NCBI GenBank assembly: GCA_030537135.1 | Contig: JAUNOP010000019.1 | Span: 1 to 43,651 of the forward strand | Direction: 5' to 3' | Length of the DNA: 43,651 bases | From: Eubacteriales bacterium | GTDB taxonomy: Bacteria > Bacillota > Clostridia > Lachnospirales > Lachnospiraceae | In this document: piece after piece, positions 24,398-32,862 of the stretch | How the letters are laid out: each line of letters opens with the position of its first letter | Numbering within the stretch: the stretch's first letter is position 1 | Made by a program: the position numbers and the translations under genes | The notes under the pieces: generated by a model | The model's input: the letters and a program-made list of their open reading frames with translations, nothing else | Told to the model about the DNA's origin: nothing | The model's database searches: none

Positions 24398-26065
24398 CTA
24401 CACATGAAAGCAGCTTCCTCCGATAAATTCCCGGAGTATGGAATTCTGAGGCACCCCGTCAGATGGCACAGGAACAAAGTAATCAAAGAATTTCAGAAGG
24501 CGCTTTGCCTCCAGATACTCTGGAGCTGTCTTTGGAATTCCGAAAAGAAGAGGCTCAGCATATACCTTCAGACACGCCAGCTCATAAATCAGCGCAGAAT
24601 TGAACATAGCGTCTGCTTCCTCCTGGAAGGGGAAGATATAATTCTCCTCTCCTCTTCTGACGCTTGGCCAGCGGGCAATGGTTTCTCTGGCAGTGGTTCC
24701 TCTGGTACGGGCGTCTCGCACAATACGCCTGATCAGCCTGCCGTCCGTGGTGGGTATTCGATTGTGTTCATCCACATTGAGCTGCGTGAGGGCGCTGATA
24801 TAGATTTTAAACTTGCTCTCCTTTGGAAGAGCATAGCTCATTTTATCATTCAGCCCATGAATTCCTTCTATCACCAGGACGTCCTCTTTTCCAAGCCTGA
24901 GACAATTTCCTCTGTATTCTCGCTTTCCTGTCATGAAATTATATACAGGAAGCTCAATCTGCTTCCCCTGCAAAAGAGCCAGCATATCCTCATTGAAAAG
25001 CTTTACGTCAATAGCCTCCAGACATTCATAATTCTTCTCTCCATACTCATCCAGGGGCGTATCCTCTCTGTTTACAAAATAATTATCCACTGCGATCGGA
25101 TGGGGAGTAAGTCCTCTCGCGGCAAGCTGAATGCAGAGTCTATGTGAAAAGGTCGTCTTTCCAGAAGAAGAAGGGCCTGAAATCATGATAAATTTCCGGT
25201 CTCCTGAGGAAACAATCTGGTCTGCGATATTGGCTATCTTTGACTCCTGCAGCGCCTCCTGAATCAGGAGAAGGTTCTGGATTCCTTCCCTTGAAATCCG
25301 GTCATTGAGTTCGCCCACAGTAGACACTTTAAGCGTCTCTCCCCAATTCTCAGCCTCCATCTGCACCTGAAAAATCTTGTGATGAGGAATAAACGGCTGA
25401 AGGACATCTGGTCTCTGCCTGGAAGGAAGCACAAGAACGAAGCCCTTATCATATGGAACAAGGTCAAAATATCGGATAAAGCCTGTATTGAGCACCATAA
25501 ATCCGTAGAAATAATCGTCAAAGTTGTCGATACTGTAAATATTTACCTTAGAAACCCTCCGATACCGGAAAAGCTTCTCCTTATCGTACATATGATGTCT
25601 GTGAAAGAGTTCAATGGCCTCATCCGTACTCATGCTGCGCTTGCGTATGGGAATCTTTGCCTTTACCATCTCTTTCATTCTGGTTTTTACATGGAACAGA
25701 AACTCTGCATCAACAGAGGTTTTTCCCTTAATGGTAAAATAATATCCCGCTCCTATGGAAAAATGCAGAATCACATCCTCAATATTACTTTTTCCGGCGA
25801 CATCGTAAATAGCCTTCAGAAGCAGCAGGCAGGCACTGCGCTTGTAGGTTTTATGGCCAATATCATCTCTGGCTGTGACAAAGCCTATTGTACAGTCTTG
25901 TTTTAACACCTTGTGAAGCTCTCGAAGTCTTCCGTTCACCATAACCAGAAGAATGGCGTCCTTGTCGTCCCTCTGATATTCCTTCACAATATCTCCATAG
26001 CAGGTTCCTTCTGGATACTCCTTGATTTCCCCTGCTATGCTTACCTTTTTCATTTTTTTGTCCAT
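24398..26065 (-). CDS. TGS-domain nucleoside (uridine-like) kinase
   Basis: A 555-residue protein with an N-terminal TGS domain (about 4-65: I-K-E-Y-P-E-G-T-C-Y-G-D-I), a ThrRS-like second domain, and a C-terminal uridine kinase/PRK-type domain: P-loop GPSSSGKTTF near 290, D-N-Y-F-V-N-R-E-D-T-P, and V-I-E-G-I-H-G-L-N. It probably phosphorylates uridine/cytidine, although the substrate is not proven by sequence. The open frame extends to 26107, but the ATG at 26065 follows an ideal AGGAGG site. This domain fusion is common in Clostridia. Confidence 0.87.
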   Translation of the reverse strand: MDKKMKKVSIAGEIKEYPEGTCYGDIVKEYQRDDKDAILLVMVNGRLRELHKVLKQDCTIGFVTARDDIGHKTYKRSACLLLLKAIYDVAGKSNIEDVILHFSIGAGYYFTIKGKTSVDAEFLFHVKTRMKEMVKAKIPIRKRSMSTDEAIELFHRHHMYDKEKLFRYRRVSKVNIYSIDNFDDYFYGFMVLNTGFIRYFDLVPYDKGFVLVLPSRQRPDVLQPFIPHHKIFQVQMEAENWGETLKVSTVGELNDRISREGIQNLLLIQEALQESKIANIADQIVSSGDRKFIMISGPSSSGKTTFSHRLCIQLAARGLTPHPIAVDNYFVNREDTPLDEYGEKNYECLEAIDVKLFNEDMLALLQGKQIELPVYNFMTGKREYRGNCLRLGKEDVLVIEGIHGLNDKMSYALPKESKFKIYISALTQLNVDEHNRIPTTDGRLIRRIVRDARTRGTTARETIARWPSVRRGEENYIFPFQEEADAMFNSALIYELACLKVYAEPLLFGIPKTAPEYLEAKRLLKFFDYFVPVPSDGVPQNSILREFIGGSCFHV

Positions 26066-26135
26066 AAAGTAGCCTCCTGTCCTGTTCAAAATCAGGCAGA
26101 CCTGCAAGGCCTGCCCTGCCGCGCTGTTCTTTTAG

Positions 26136-26918
26136 CTAAAGTACAGTGTAGGGAACCTTCACCTCTGCTGTTTTCACCAAGAGTCCTGGGAAAGCTTCCT
26201 TCAGAACCTTTTGCATATTTTCCGCAAAAATATATTCTGTTCCATAATGTCCTGCATCTATCACGGCAATTCCCTGTGCCACTGCATCGATTCCTGTATG
26301 ATGATCAATATCCCCTGTTACATACACATCAGCTCCTGCCCGAATGGCTTCCTTAAGGAAGCTCTTGCCTGACCCTGTGCAGATAGCAGCTCTCTTTACC
26401 ATCTGTTCCAGATTTCCATATACCCGTACGTCAGAGAGCTGATACCATTTTTTTATACATTCCGCATATGCTCCAAGAGGCAGCACCTCCTTAAGATTCC
26501 CCACTCTTCCAAAGCCTTCCTCTCTTCCGTCCTGTTCTGAGGTCACAGAGAGAACCTGCTGCTCCTGCAGCTGTATCCGATCTGCGCTTTCTTTTGCCAT
26601 GCCCATCACATCATAGTTCGTATGCATGGCATAATAAGAAATATCTTCCTGAATCAGCCTTAAAATTCTTCTTCCTGTAAATGTATGATTGTTTATTTTT
26701 TTCATTCCTGAAAAAATCATAGGATGATGCGTAATCACCATATCCGCGCCAAAGGCGCAGGCCTGCTCAAGCGTATCCTCTGTAAGATCCAGCGCCAGAA
26801 ATATCTTCTCTACACTTTTCTGGTCGCTTCCAGCCAAAAGCCCCACATTATCCCAGTCTTCTGCACAGGAGGGGGGATATTTCTTTTCCAGAAACGAAAT
26901 TATTTCACTGCATTTCAT
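26136..26918 (-). CDS. Nif3-like dinuclear metal-binding protein (YqfO family)
   Basis: A 260-residue Nif3 family protein: S-C-A-E-D-W-D-N-V-G-L-L-A-G near 17-30, MVITHHPMIF with the metal-binding histidines near 65, Y-A-M-H-T-N-Y-D near 97-104, and V-T-G-D-I-D-H-H and DAGHYGTE in the C-terminal part, which carry the second metal-ligand set. In Firmicutes it accompanies trmK and rpoD as here. It overlaps the end of trmK by 14 nt. Biochemical role is unsettled; a GTP cyclohydrolase-type annotation is not supported here. Confidence 0.9.
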   Translation of the reverse strand: MKCSEIISFLEKKYPPSCAEDWDNVGLLAGSDQKSVEKIFLALDLTEDTLEQACAFGADMVITHHPMIFSGMKKINNHTFTGRRILRLIQEDISYYAMHTNYDVMGMAKESADRIQLQEQQVLSVTSEQDGREEGFGRVGNLKEVLPLGAYAECIKKWYQLSDVRVYGNLEQMVKRAAICTGSGKSFLKEAIRAGADVYVTGDIDHHTGIDAVAQGIAVIDAGHYGTEYIFAENMQKVLKEAFPGLLVKTAEVKVPYTVL

Positions 26919-27603
26919 AATATTCCAGTGCAGCTTCTATTGTCTGCATTTCCTCCTTTATTTCCTTGAGGCGCCTTGCTGCGGCAGATCCCCCTGTTTT
27001 CTCAAGTCTCTCCACAAGCTTTTCCTTTACGCCTCTCTCCTTTAGAAGGTATTCCCTGAGTATGGGATTTCTTTCTCTGAGAAGCAGGCCTCCATAGGCG
27101 TATTCTGCTTCTGTCCAGTCCTGCATGCTTCCTTTTGAAGCCTTCATCAGAAAGTAGAATTTTCCATCCTCCAGAACCGCCCTCTCGCTGGTAATCCGGT
27201 AGCCCCTTTCTCCCAGATAATGCCGAAAATGTCCGATATCAGACTGTGGCTGAAGAATCAGTTCGGAAAATGAATCTCTCACTCCAGCCCCTCTCTCCAG
27301 TATCTGTTCCATAAGAGGGCCGCCCATTCCAGCAATCACCAGAACATCTGCCTCTCCCTCTTTCAGAGCATCCAGACCGTCTGAAAGTCTGGTTTCTATG
27401 TATTGTTCCAATCCATACTGCAAAATATGCCCTCTTGCCCTCTCAAGAGGTCCTTTTCTTACATCCATGGCAATCGCGCCTGGAATCTTGCCCTCCATTA
27501 CCAGAAATACCGGCAGATAGCCGTGATCGCATCCCACATCTGCTATACATCTTCCCTCTGGTACCAGCTGTGCAATTGCGGACAATCTTCTGGATAACTG
27601 CAT
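26905..27603 (-). CDS. trmK: tRNA (adenine-22-N1)-methyltransferase
   Basis: Methylates A22 of tRNAs. This 232-residue protein has the SAM motif I-A-D-V-G-C-D-H-G-Y-L-P near residues 19-30 and V-L-V-I-A-G-M-G-G-P-L (motif IV) near 88-98, as in the TrmK family. A coiled-coil-like C-terminus (about 185-232) is typical. It begins 12 nt after rpoD, consistent with cotranscription. Confidence 0.93.
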   Translation of the reverse strand: MQLSRRLSAIAQLVPEGRCIADVGCDHGYLPVFLVMEGKIPGAIAMDVRKGPLERARGHILQYGLEQYIETRLSDGLDALKEGEADVLVIAGMGGPLMEQILERGAGVRDSFSELILQPQSDIGHFRHYLGERGYRITSERAVLEDGKFYFLMKASKGSMQDWTEAEYAYGGLLLRERNPILREYLLKERGVKEKLVERLEKTGGSAAARRLKEIKEEMQTIEAALEYYEMQ

Positions 27604-27615
27604 ACTTGCCTCCGG

Positions 27616-28743
27616 TTAATCCAGATAATCCTTCAGCTTGCGGCTGCGGCTCGGATGGCGAAGCTTTCTGAGCGCCTTTGCCTCAATCTGACGGATGCGT
27701 TCACGGGTAACATTGAATTCCTTTCCTACCTCTTCCAGAGTACGGGCACGTCCGTCATCCAGGCCAAAGCGGAGACGAAGCACCTTCTGCTCTCTGTCTG
27801 TCAGAGTACTTAAAACCTCTACCAGCTGTTCCTTTAAGAGGGTAAAGGCGGCGGCGTCTGCCGGAACAGGCACATTATCATCCTGGATAAAGTCTCCCAG
27901 ATGACTATCCTCCTCCTCGCCAATCGGCGTTTCCAGGGATACCGGCTCCTGGGAAATTTTCAGAATCTCACGAACCCTCTCCACTGACATATCCATTGCC
28001 TCTGAAATTTCCTCTGGGGAAGGTTCTCTTCCCTTCTCCTGAAGGAGCTGTCTGGAGACGCGGATAAGCTTATTGATAGTCTCCACCATGTGTACCGGAA
28101 TTCGGATGGTTCTCGCCTGATCTGCTATTGCCCTTGTGATTGCCTGACGAATCCACCAGGTGGCATAGGTACTGAACTTGTAGCCCTTCCTGTAATCAAA
28201 CTTCTCGACTGCCTTGATAAGGCCGAGATTTCCCTCCTGGATAAGATCCAGAAACAGCATTCCTCTTCCTACATACCTCTTTGCAATGCTGACCACGAGA
28301 CGAAGATTTGCCTCTGCAAGACGCTTTTTCGCCTTCTCATCTCCCTCTTCCATTCTCTTTGCCAGTTCAATCTCTTCTTCAGCAGAAAGAAGCGGTACCT
28401 TGCCGATTTCCTTGAGATACATGCGGACAGGGTCCTCAATGCTCACGCCCTCTGGAACAGACAGGTCTATCTTGTCCAGCTCCACATCCTCCTCGTCCCC
28501 GAATTTATCAAGATCAAGGTCATCATCCAGAATCAGCTCTCCCATGTCGCTGTCTGTGATTCTCAAAACATCGACGCCGCTGGTTTCCAGAAAATCAAAA
28601 ACCTTTTCCATCTGCTCCACACCCAGAGGCGTATCTTTGAAGAAATCATTAATTTCCTGATATTCCAGAACATTTTTCCGCTTCTTTGCAAACTCCAGAA
28701 GCTCCACCAGTTTTTCGCTGAATTTACCCATACTCATTTCCAT
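27616..28743 (-). CDS. rpoD: primary sigma factor RpoD (sigma-A)
   Basis: The housekeeping sigma factor. Region 1.2 ([15 protein letters not shown]), region 2 with [28 protein letters not shown], region 3 and region 4 (L-R-F-G-L-D-D-G to [10 protein letters not shown]) are all present. The start is uncertain: several in-frame ATGs lie between 28743 and 28815. I take 28743, preceded by GGAAGGATGG (375 residues). The ATG at 28767 would add 8 residues. The longest frame would overlap dnaG. Confidence 0.95.
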   Translation of the reverse strand: MEMSMGKFSEKLVELLEFAKKRKNVLEYQEINDFFKDTPLGVEQMEKVFDFLETSGVDVLRITDSDMGELILDDDLDLDKFGDEEDVELDKIDLSVPEGVSIEDPVRMYLKEIGKVPLLSAEEEIELAKRMEEGDEKAKKRLAEANLRLVVSIAKRYVGRGMLFLDLIQEGNLGLIKAVEKFDYRKGYKFSTYATWWIRQAITRAIADQARTIRIPVHMVETINKLIRVSRQLLQEKGREPSPEEISEAMDMSVERVREILKISQEPVSLETPIGEEEDSHLGDFIQDDNVPVPADAAAFTLLKEQLVEVLSTLTDREQKVLRLRFGLDDGRARTLEEVGKEFNVTRERIRQIEAKALRKLRHPSRSRKLKDYLD

Positions 28744-28783
28744 AGGTTTTTCCATCCTTCCATACATTGTTTTTATTTTATCC

Positions 28784-30574
28784 TTATTCAAAAGAAATAT
28801 ACAGTTCATTTGCATGAAGCCTGAGCTTTTCCAGCTCCCTCTTTTTTTCTACCATTTTCTGAAGCTCTTCCATGGTGGAAGCTGTACGGGTACTCTGCGC
28901 AAGGCTCTCCTCCTTAATGCGCAGTATGGTATCTGCAAAAGCCTTCTTCTGCTCCTCACTGCCCTCCAGAGGAATCTGTGCGTGAAACAAGGAAGATACC
29001 TCTCTCTGCTCCTCGCTGTCAGTAAAATGATTCAGAAGCCGCGCAGGATTGACGTCTCCTTCTCTGTGCTGCTGATACAGCATCTGTGCCACCTGCCTGT
29101 ACAGAGGAACAGTAAAGTCCTCTGGCTGCACATATTTCTCCACAATATCGAAAATCTGAGGCATAGCAGTCAGCCAAGTAAGCATAAGCTTCTGCGCCTT
29201 ATCTCCCCCGCTTTTCTTTTCCTTTTTCTCAGGATTTCCTGTCTTTGGGCGAATTCTCATCTCTGCCGGCGTTCCCTTCAGAGCCTGGGTATTCACCCGC
29301 CTCCTGAGATCCTGGGCATTTACTCCAAAACGCTCTCCATATCCTCGCACAATTGCCTCTATGTACAGGTTTCTCTCCAGCTCGTCCGGAAGCTCCAAAA
29401 GCATCTGCGCACAGCGTTGGAAAAATCCATTCTGCCCCTGCGGCTCGTTCATGGAAAACTCTCTCTCTGCAATGCTCACCCGGAACATAAAGCTGTCCAT
29501 TGCCCTGGAAAGTCTCTCCTCAAAGGCCTCGCCTCCCAGGTTTTTGATAAATTCATCCGGGTCTTTATAAGGTTTAAGATCCACTACCCGCGATTCTACC
29601 CCCGCTTCCTTAAGTATGGGGATTCCACGCAAAGCTGCCCGGACGCCAGCCTCATCACTGTCATAAAGGAGCAAAACCTCCTGTGTATAACGCTTCAGGA
29701 GACTGGCATGCCCCGATGTGAGCGCTGTTCCCAGAGAAGCCACTGCATTAGTAAAGCCGGCCTGATGCATGGCAATCACGTCCATGTAGCCCTCGCATAC
29801 TATAAGATATTTTTTTCTGGTGCTTCTGGCTATATTCAGTCCATACAGGTTTCTTCCCTTGTCAAAAACCTTTGTTTCCGGAGAATTCAAATATTTTGGT
29901 TTTCCATCTCCCATTACTCTGCCGCCAAAACCAATAACCCGGCTGTTTACATCCATAATGGGAAATATCACTCGATTATAGAACTTGTCCGACATCCCCT
30001 TTGCTTCCTCTGCCTGAAAAAGACCAGAGTCGCGCAGCAGACTGTCACTATAATTTTTCTGTTTCAGATACTTGTATAAATCATCCCTATATTTGTTCGA
30101 GTATCCCAGGCCAAAACGTTTGATTGTCTCTTCAAAGACTCCTCTGTCTATAAGGTAGCGCCATGCCTGCTGCCCATTTTCCTTGCGAAGCTGATAATAA
30201 AAATACCTGGCTGCCAGCTTGTTGATTTCCAGAAGCATGGCCTTATAATCAGCGGCAGCCTTTGCCTCCCTGGAATATTCCATCTGAGGCAGCTCTACGC
30301 CGGCTCTGTCCGCCAGATATTTCAATGCCTCGCCAAAGGTAAAATTCTCATATTCCATAATAAAGGTGAATACATTTCCGCCTGCTCCGCATCCAAAGCA
30401 ATAGTACATCTGCTTTCCCGGGGAAACCGAGAAAGATGGTGATTTCTCATTATGAAACGGGCAAAGACCAAAATAAGAGCTTCCCTGTCTCTTCAGCCTC
30501 ACATATTGGGAAATAACGTCCACAATGTCATTTTTTGTTCGTACTTCCTCTATAATATCATCGGAATAACGCAT
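28784..30574 (-). CDS. dnaG: DNA primase
   Basis: Makes RNA primers for replication. It is 596 residues. The CHC2 zinc finger lies near 38-65 ([11 protein letters not shown], then C-F-G-C-G-A-G-G). The TOPRIM core includes V-C-E-G-Y-M-D-V-I near 260 and [12 protein letters not shown] near 305. The C-terminal helicase-binding region is present. The ATG at 30574 follows CGGAGG. It is the first large gene of the dnaG-rpoD-trmK-nif3 operon. Confidence 0.96.
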   Translation of the reverse strand: MRYSDDIIEEVRTKNDIVDVISQYVRLKRQGSSYFGLCPFHNEKSPSFSVSPGKQMYYCFGCGAGGNVFTFIMEYENFTFGEALKYLADRAGVELPQMEYSREAKAAADYKAMLLEINKLAARYFYYQLRKENGQQAWRYLIDRGVFEETIKRFGLGYSNKYRDDLYKYLKQKNYSDSLLRDSGLFQAEEAKGMSDKFYNRVIFPIMDVNSRVIGFGGRVMGDGKPKYLNSPETKVFDKGRNLYGLNIARSTRKKYLIVCEGYMDVIAMHQAGFTNAVASLGTALTSGHASLLKRYTQEVLLLYDSDEAGVRAALRGIPILKEAGVESRVVDLKPYKDPDEFIKNLGGEAFEERLSRAMDSFMFRVSIAEREFSMNEPQGQNGFFQRCAQMLLELPDELERNLYIEAIVRGYGERFGVNAQDLRRRVNTQALKGTPAEMRIRPKTGNPEKKEKKSGGDKAQKLMLTWLTAMPQIFDIVEKYVQPEDFTVPLYRQVAQMLYQQHREGDVNPARLLNHFTDSEEQREVSSLFHAQIPLEGSEEQKKAFADTILRIKEESLAQSTRTASTMEELQKMVEKKRELEKLRLHANELYISFE

Positions 30575-30610
30575 GCTTTTCCTCCGTTTTCGATTGGTGT
30601 TTCCCCACTT

Positions 30611-30679
30611 CTACTGCAAAAATTCCCGATACCTTAAAGGCCTTGGCTTTGCCTCTTCCTGACATTCTCTGATGTTCAT
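30611..30679 (-). CDS. 22-residue leader-like small ORF upstream of dnaG
   Basis: ATG at 30679 with a GGAGGA site 9-10 nt upstream opens a 22-codon frame (begins MNIRECQEEA, ends REFLQ) stopping 36 nt before the dnaG start codon. A -10-like TATAAT lies at 30721-30726. It may be a leader peptide, a small protein, or the decayed start of a lost gene. The dGTPase gene that often precedes dnaG in related bacteria begins with a similar M-x-I-R-E. I cannot decide among these. Confidence 0.4.
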   Translation of the reverse strand: MNIRECQEEAKPRPLRYREFLQ

Positions 30680-30910
30680 GACTTTTGTTCCTCCATAGAC
30701 TGACAAAAACTCTCTTTAATATTATATTCCACAAAAAAACAAAATTTCCTCTTTTTTAAATTTTTTTTGCATTCGACAAGAATTTTCTCTTACGATTCTC
30801 CTGCGACTATTTTGCGAGGCGTTTTCGTGCCTCTAGTACTAAAAAGGCTTTCTCCTACTGCCAGGTAATTGACAAAAGTGATACCCAAAAGAGTATCACT
30901 TTTATTTTTC
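30680..30910. other. intergenic region upstream of the dnaG-rpoD operon
   Basis: Minus-strand contents in order toward dnaG: a hairpin (GAGGC/GCCTC, 30816-30833), a TGTCGAA heptamer at 30778-30772 identical to the Spo0A-box core, an A/T-rich tract, and a TATAAT (30726-30721) with no good -35. The -10 and the small ORF make this the likely operon promoter region. No other gene is seen. Confidence 0.45.
30874..30903. terminator. intrinsic terminator after the small acidic protein gene
   Basis: An 11-bp stem (AAAAGTGATAC at 30874-30884 with GTATCACTTTT at 30893-30903) and an 8-nt loop. The stem itself ends in TTTT on the minus strand, and ATTTTT follows on the plus strand, so it can work both ways. 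It lies 7 nt after the stop codon of the 30911-31066 gene. Confidence 0.75.
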
Positions 30911-31066
30911 TTACTTTTCTTCCTCTCCCTCGCCTCCAGGGCCATCCCTGCGCGGTCTTGTGGATTCTGGAAGCGGTTCTGTAATCCAGGAATCCTTCGG
31001 CAGGTCAATCTCAGGAATATTTCCGTCATCATACACATTTTTAGCGGATTTTTCTTTTTTTGACAT
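30911..31066 (-). CDS. 51-residue acidic, proline-rich small protein of unknown function
   Basis: The frame is open to 31246, but the plausible gene starts at the ATG at 31066 behind an AAAGGA site and ends just before a terminator. The protein begins MSKKEKSAKNVYDDGN, has a middle I-P-E-I-D-L-P-K-D-S-W segment and ends in a Gly/Glu tail (GGEGEEEK). It has no hydrophobic segment, so it is a soluble, probably disordered peptide. I recognise no family. The upstream part of the open frame crosses the tRNA terminator and is unlikely to be translated. Confidence 0.55.
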   Translation of the reverse strand: MSKKEKSAKNVYDDGNIPEIDLPKDSWITEPLPESTRPRRDGPGGEGEEEK

Positions 31067-31198
31067 CTGATGCACCATCCTTTCAGGTTTAGGATATCCA
31101 AAAATCAGAAAATGATACAAAAAATTTGTGATTCCCAGAAAGCAGGCTGGGAGGCAGATTGGAGCAGAAATTCTACAAACCTTGCTGTCGAAACAAAA

Positions 31199-31247
31199 AG
31201 CGAGAGTGCCAAGCCTCCTGTGAATCAAGGCTTTGAACGCTCTCACT
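31199..31247 (-). terminator. terminator of the tRNA-Leu gene
   Basis: A two-part stem (AGCGAGAG with CTCTCACT, one mismatch, and AAGCC with GGCTT) closes a 13-nt loop. On the minus strand it is followed by CTTTTTGTTT. It lies about 20 nt past the tRNA 3' end. Confidence 0.75.
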
Positions 31248-31266
31248 TTCTCTCATTTTTTATTAA

Positions 31267-31351
31267 TGCGGAAGATGGGACTTGAACCCACACAAGCGCA
31301 ATGCTTACAAGATCCTTAGTCTTGCTCGTCTGCCAGTTCCGACACTTCCGC
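31267..31351 (-). tRNA. tRNA-Leu, anticodon AAG
   Basis: An 85-nt class II tRNA. The acceptor stem GCGGAAG/CTTCCGC is perfect, with discriminator A, and no CCA is encoded. The D-arm GGAACTGGCAGACGA is of the Leu type. The anticodon stem CAAGA/TCTTG encloses the loop CTAAGGA, so positions 34-36 read AAG (codon CUU, and others if A34 becomes inosine). A variable arm with AAGC/GCTT and a T-arm GTGGG-TTCAAGT-CCCAT follow. A34 is rare in bacterial leucine tRNAs. Confidence 0.93.
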
Positions 31352-31393
31352 ATGTCGTTGATGTTTTATTGCTCATCGCTTGCGACATGGTGT

Positions 31394-31422
31394 AGTATAG
31401 CAAAGTGCCGGAGAAATGTCAA
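31394..31422 (-). promoter_or_regulatory. promoter of tRNA-Leu
   Basis: On the minus strand, -35 TTGACA (31422-31417) and -10 TATACT (31399-31394) with a 17-nt spacer, and a long A/T-rich run upstream (31423-31470). Start expected near 31387, 36 nt before the mature tRNA. Confidence 0.85.
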
Positions 31423-31480
31423 TAACTTTTTTAAAAAAAATTAAATTTTTTTCTTTTTGTATTTTTAACATACATTTAGT

Positions 31481-32743
31481 TCAATTCAGCTCTGCAATCC
31501 TGCTGACGCCCACATAAATATCCTGTATTCGATACCAGGTTCTATAGTCTACCACACCTGTCACAGGAAGACCGAACACATTTTGAAAAACCTCCACAGA
31601 CGCCCTGGTCGCCTCGTCAAAAACGCCTGTTTCCGGAACCCTTGGAATCGCCGGATATGCTCCTGCAATCACATTGAGCTGCTCTTGCATCTGGAAAACC
31701 TTCTGTCCCTCTGAACCAACCGTCAGATCTACTCTTGGCCAAGAGGCAGGAATGCCTGATATCTCCTCTGCCACATTGATGTACATATTTTCTCCGTAAA
31801 AATATCTCAGAATTTCTATCGCAGAGTAACCCTGATCGCCCAGATATTTTGAGCCCCACTGAGTCATCCAGCCTGGACATTGTACCCTCTGTCCATCGCA
31901 GTACTGAGTCAGGATGGGCTGCCTTACATTTGGTCTCGACAGATAATTTTCAAAAAGCTCATCTACTATTACAGAGATACTGTCAAAAACATTTCTTCCA
32001 GGAATCCATTTATGGTCATATGCTGTGGAAGACGTGATGGTGAAATCATATCCCTTATTTCTATACCATTCTGTGTACACTCTGTTCAAAGTAAAAGACA
32101 TAATTGCCAGCACATTTGCCCGAATCGAATTTGCAGGCCAGGTAGCATAAATCTCGCTGCTCGCTACATTCTTAATGTAATCTCTATATCTCACATAGTA
32201 ATCTCTTGCTGTGGTATCTCCCACAGCCCCGTCATGAACCACAATATATTCTGGAATCACGACCCTGCTAAGTACAATTTCTCCAGACTCGTTCATGGGC
32301 TTAATCTCTTCTTCTGGAATTTTCGGGGGATACTCTGCAAACAGCGTATGAGCAGGAATCACAATGGACTGAAATTCTCCCTGCGGCGTCCTTGGATTCA
32401 TGGAAACAGGCTGTTCTGCGTTTTCTCCAGACAGAATCTCTGTGCCTGTCACTTCCTCCAGCTCAAACTCCGGTGAAGTTACCCGAATCGTATATTCTGA
32501 GTACGGCTGCTCTGGTGAAGGCTCCATACTGTATTCCAGCGCCGGAGCCGGGAGAGACAGTTCGGGCGTTACACCAGAGCTGTCTGTCCGAACCTCCTCC
32601 ACTACACTGTCCGGGTCTCCTGTGTAAGAAATTCTCACAACAGCATCAGGAATCGGGTAATTATCAACTGCTGAAAATACTCGTACTCTCAGGTTTCCCC
32701 TGTCTGTATGCTCCTGCATTGCATGCACATATCCATCTTTCAT
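31481..32743 (-). CDS. SpoIID-like protein with a peptidoglycan-binding domain
   Basis: A 420-residue protein. The open frame reaches to 32866, but a strong GCAGGAGG site points to the ATG at 32743. Residues about 15-65 look like a beta-sandwich domain (NLRVRVFSAVDNYPIPDAVV). Residues about 165-310 carry a SpoIID-like pattern (YIKNVASSEIYATWPANSIRANVLAIMSFTLNR) and a Y-C-D-G-Q-R-V...C-P-G-W-M-T-Q-W-G-S segment. The last 80 are a PG_binding_1 domain (GSEGQKVFQMQEQLN...TGVFDEATRASVEVFQ). No signal peptide. Probably a spore- or cortex-associated cell-wall protein; the catalytic Glu in S-S-E-I suggests SpoIID-type lytic activity (inference). Confidence 0.75.
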   Translation of the reverse strand: MKDGYVHAMQEHTDRGNLRVRVFSAVDNYPIPDAVVRISYTGDPDSVVEEVRTDSSGVTPELSLPAPALEYSMEPSPEQPYSEYTIRVTSPEFELEEVTGTEILSGENAEQPVSMNPRTPQGEFQSIVIPAHTLFAEYPPKIPEEEIKPMNESGEIVLSRVVIPEYIVVHDGAVGDTTARDYYVRYRDYIKNVASSEIYATWPANSIRANVLAIMSFTLNRVYTEWYRNKGYDFTITSSTAYDHKWIPGRNVFDSISVIVDELFENYLSRPNVRQPILTQYCDGQRVQCPGWMTQWGSKYLGDQGYSAIEILRYFYGENMYINVAEEISGIPASWPRVDLTVGSEGQKVFQMQEQLNVIAGAYPAIPRVPETGVFDEATRASVEVFQNVFGLPVTGVVDYRTWYRIQDIYVGVSRIAELN

Positions 32744-32862
32744 AAAGAATCCTCCTGCCATGCTTTGCAGCTTCGTGCTGTAAGGCATAGCATTCTCTTT
32801 ATTTTCCCATTCCTGACAGCATATGAAAAGACATGCCGCTTTGTGCATGTCTTTTTGTTTAT

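Noticed and set aside
24028-25147. Plus-strand ORFs of 117 and 268 codons
   Set aside because: They run through the RNase P RNA and antisense to the nucleoside kinase; no coding signal.
28814-30079. 421-codon plus-strand ORF
   Set aside because: Antisense to dnaG with no family similarity seen.
30816-30833. GAGGC-ACGAAAAC-GCCTC hairpin considered as a mini-ykkC (guanidine) riboswitch half
   Set aside because: The loop is 8 nt rather than a 4-nt ACGR loop, and there is no second matching hairpin.
31067-31246. Upstream extension of the small acidic protein to 111 residues
   Set aside because: It crosses the tRNA terminator and has a Cys/Phe-rich chance composition; the shorter ATG has the ribosome binding site.
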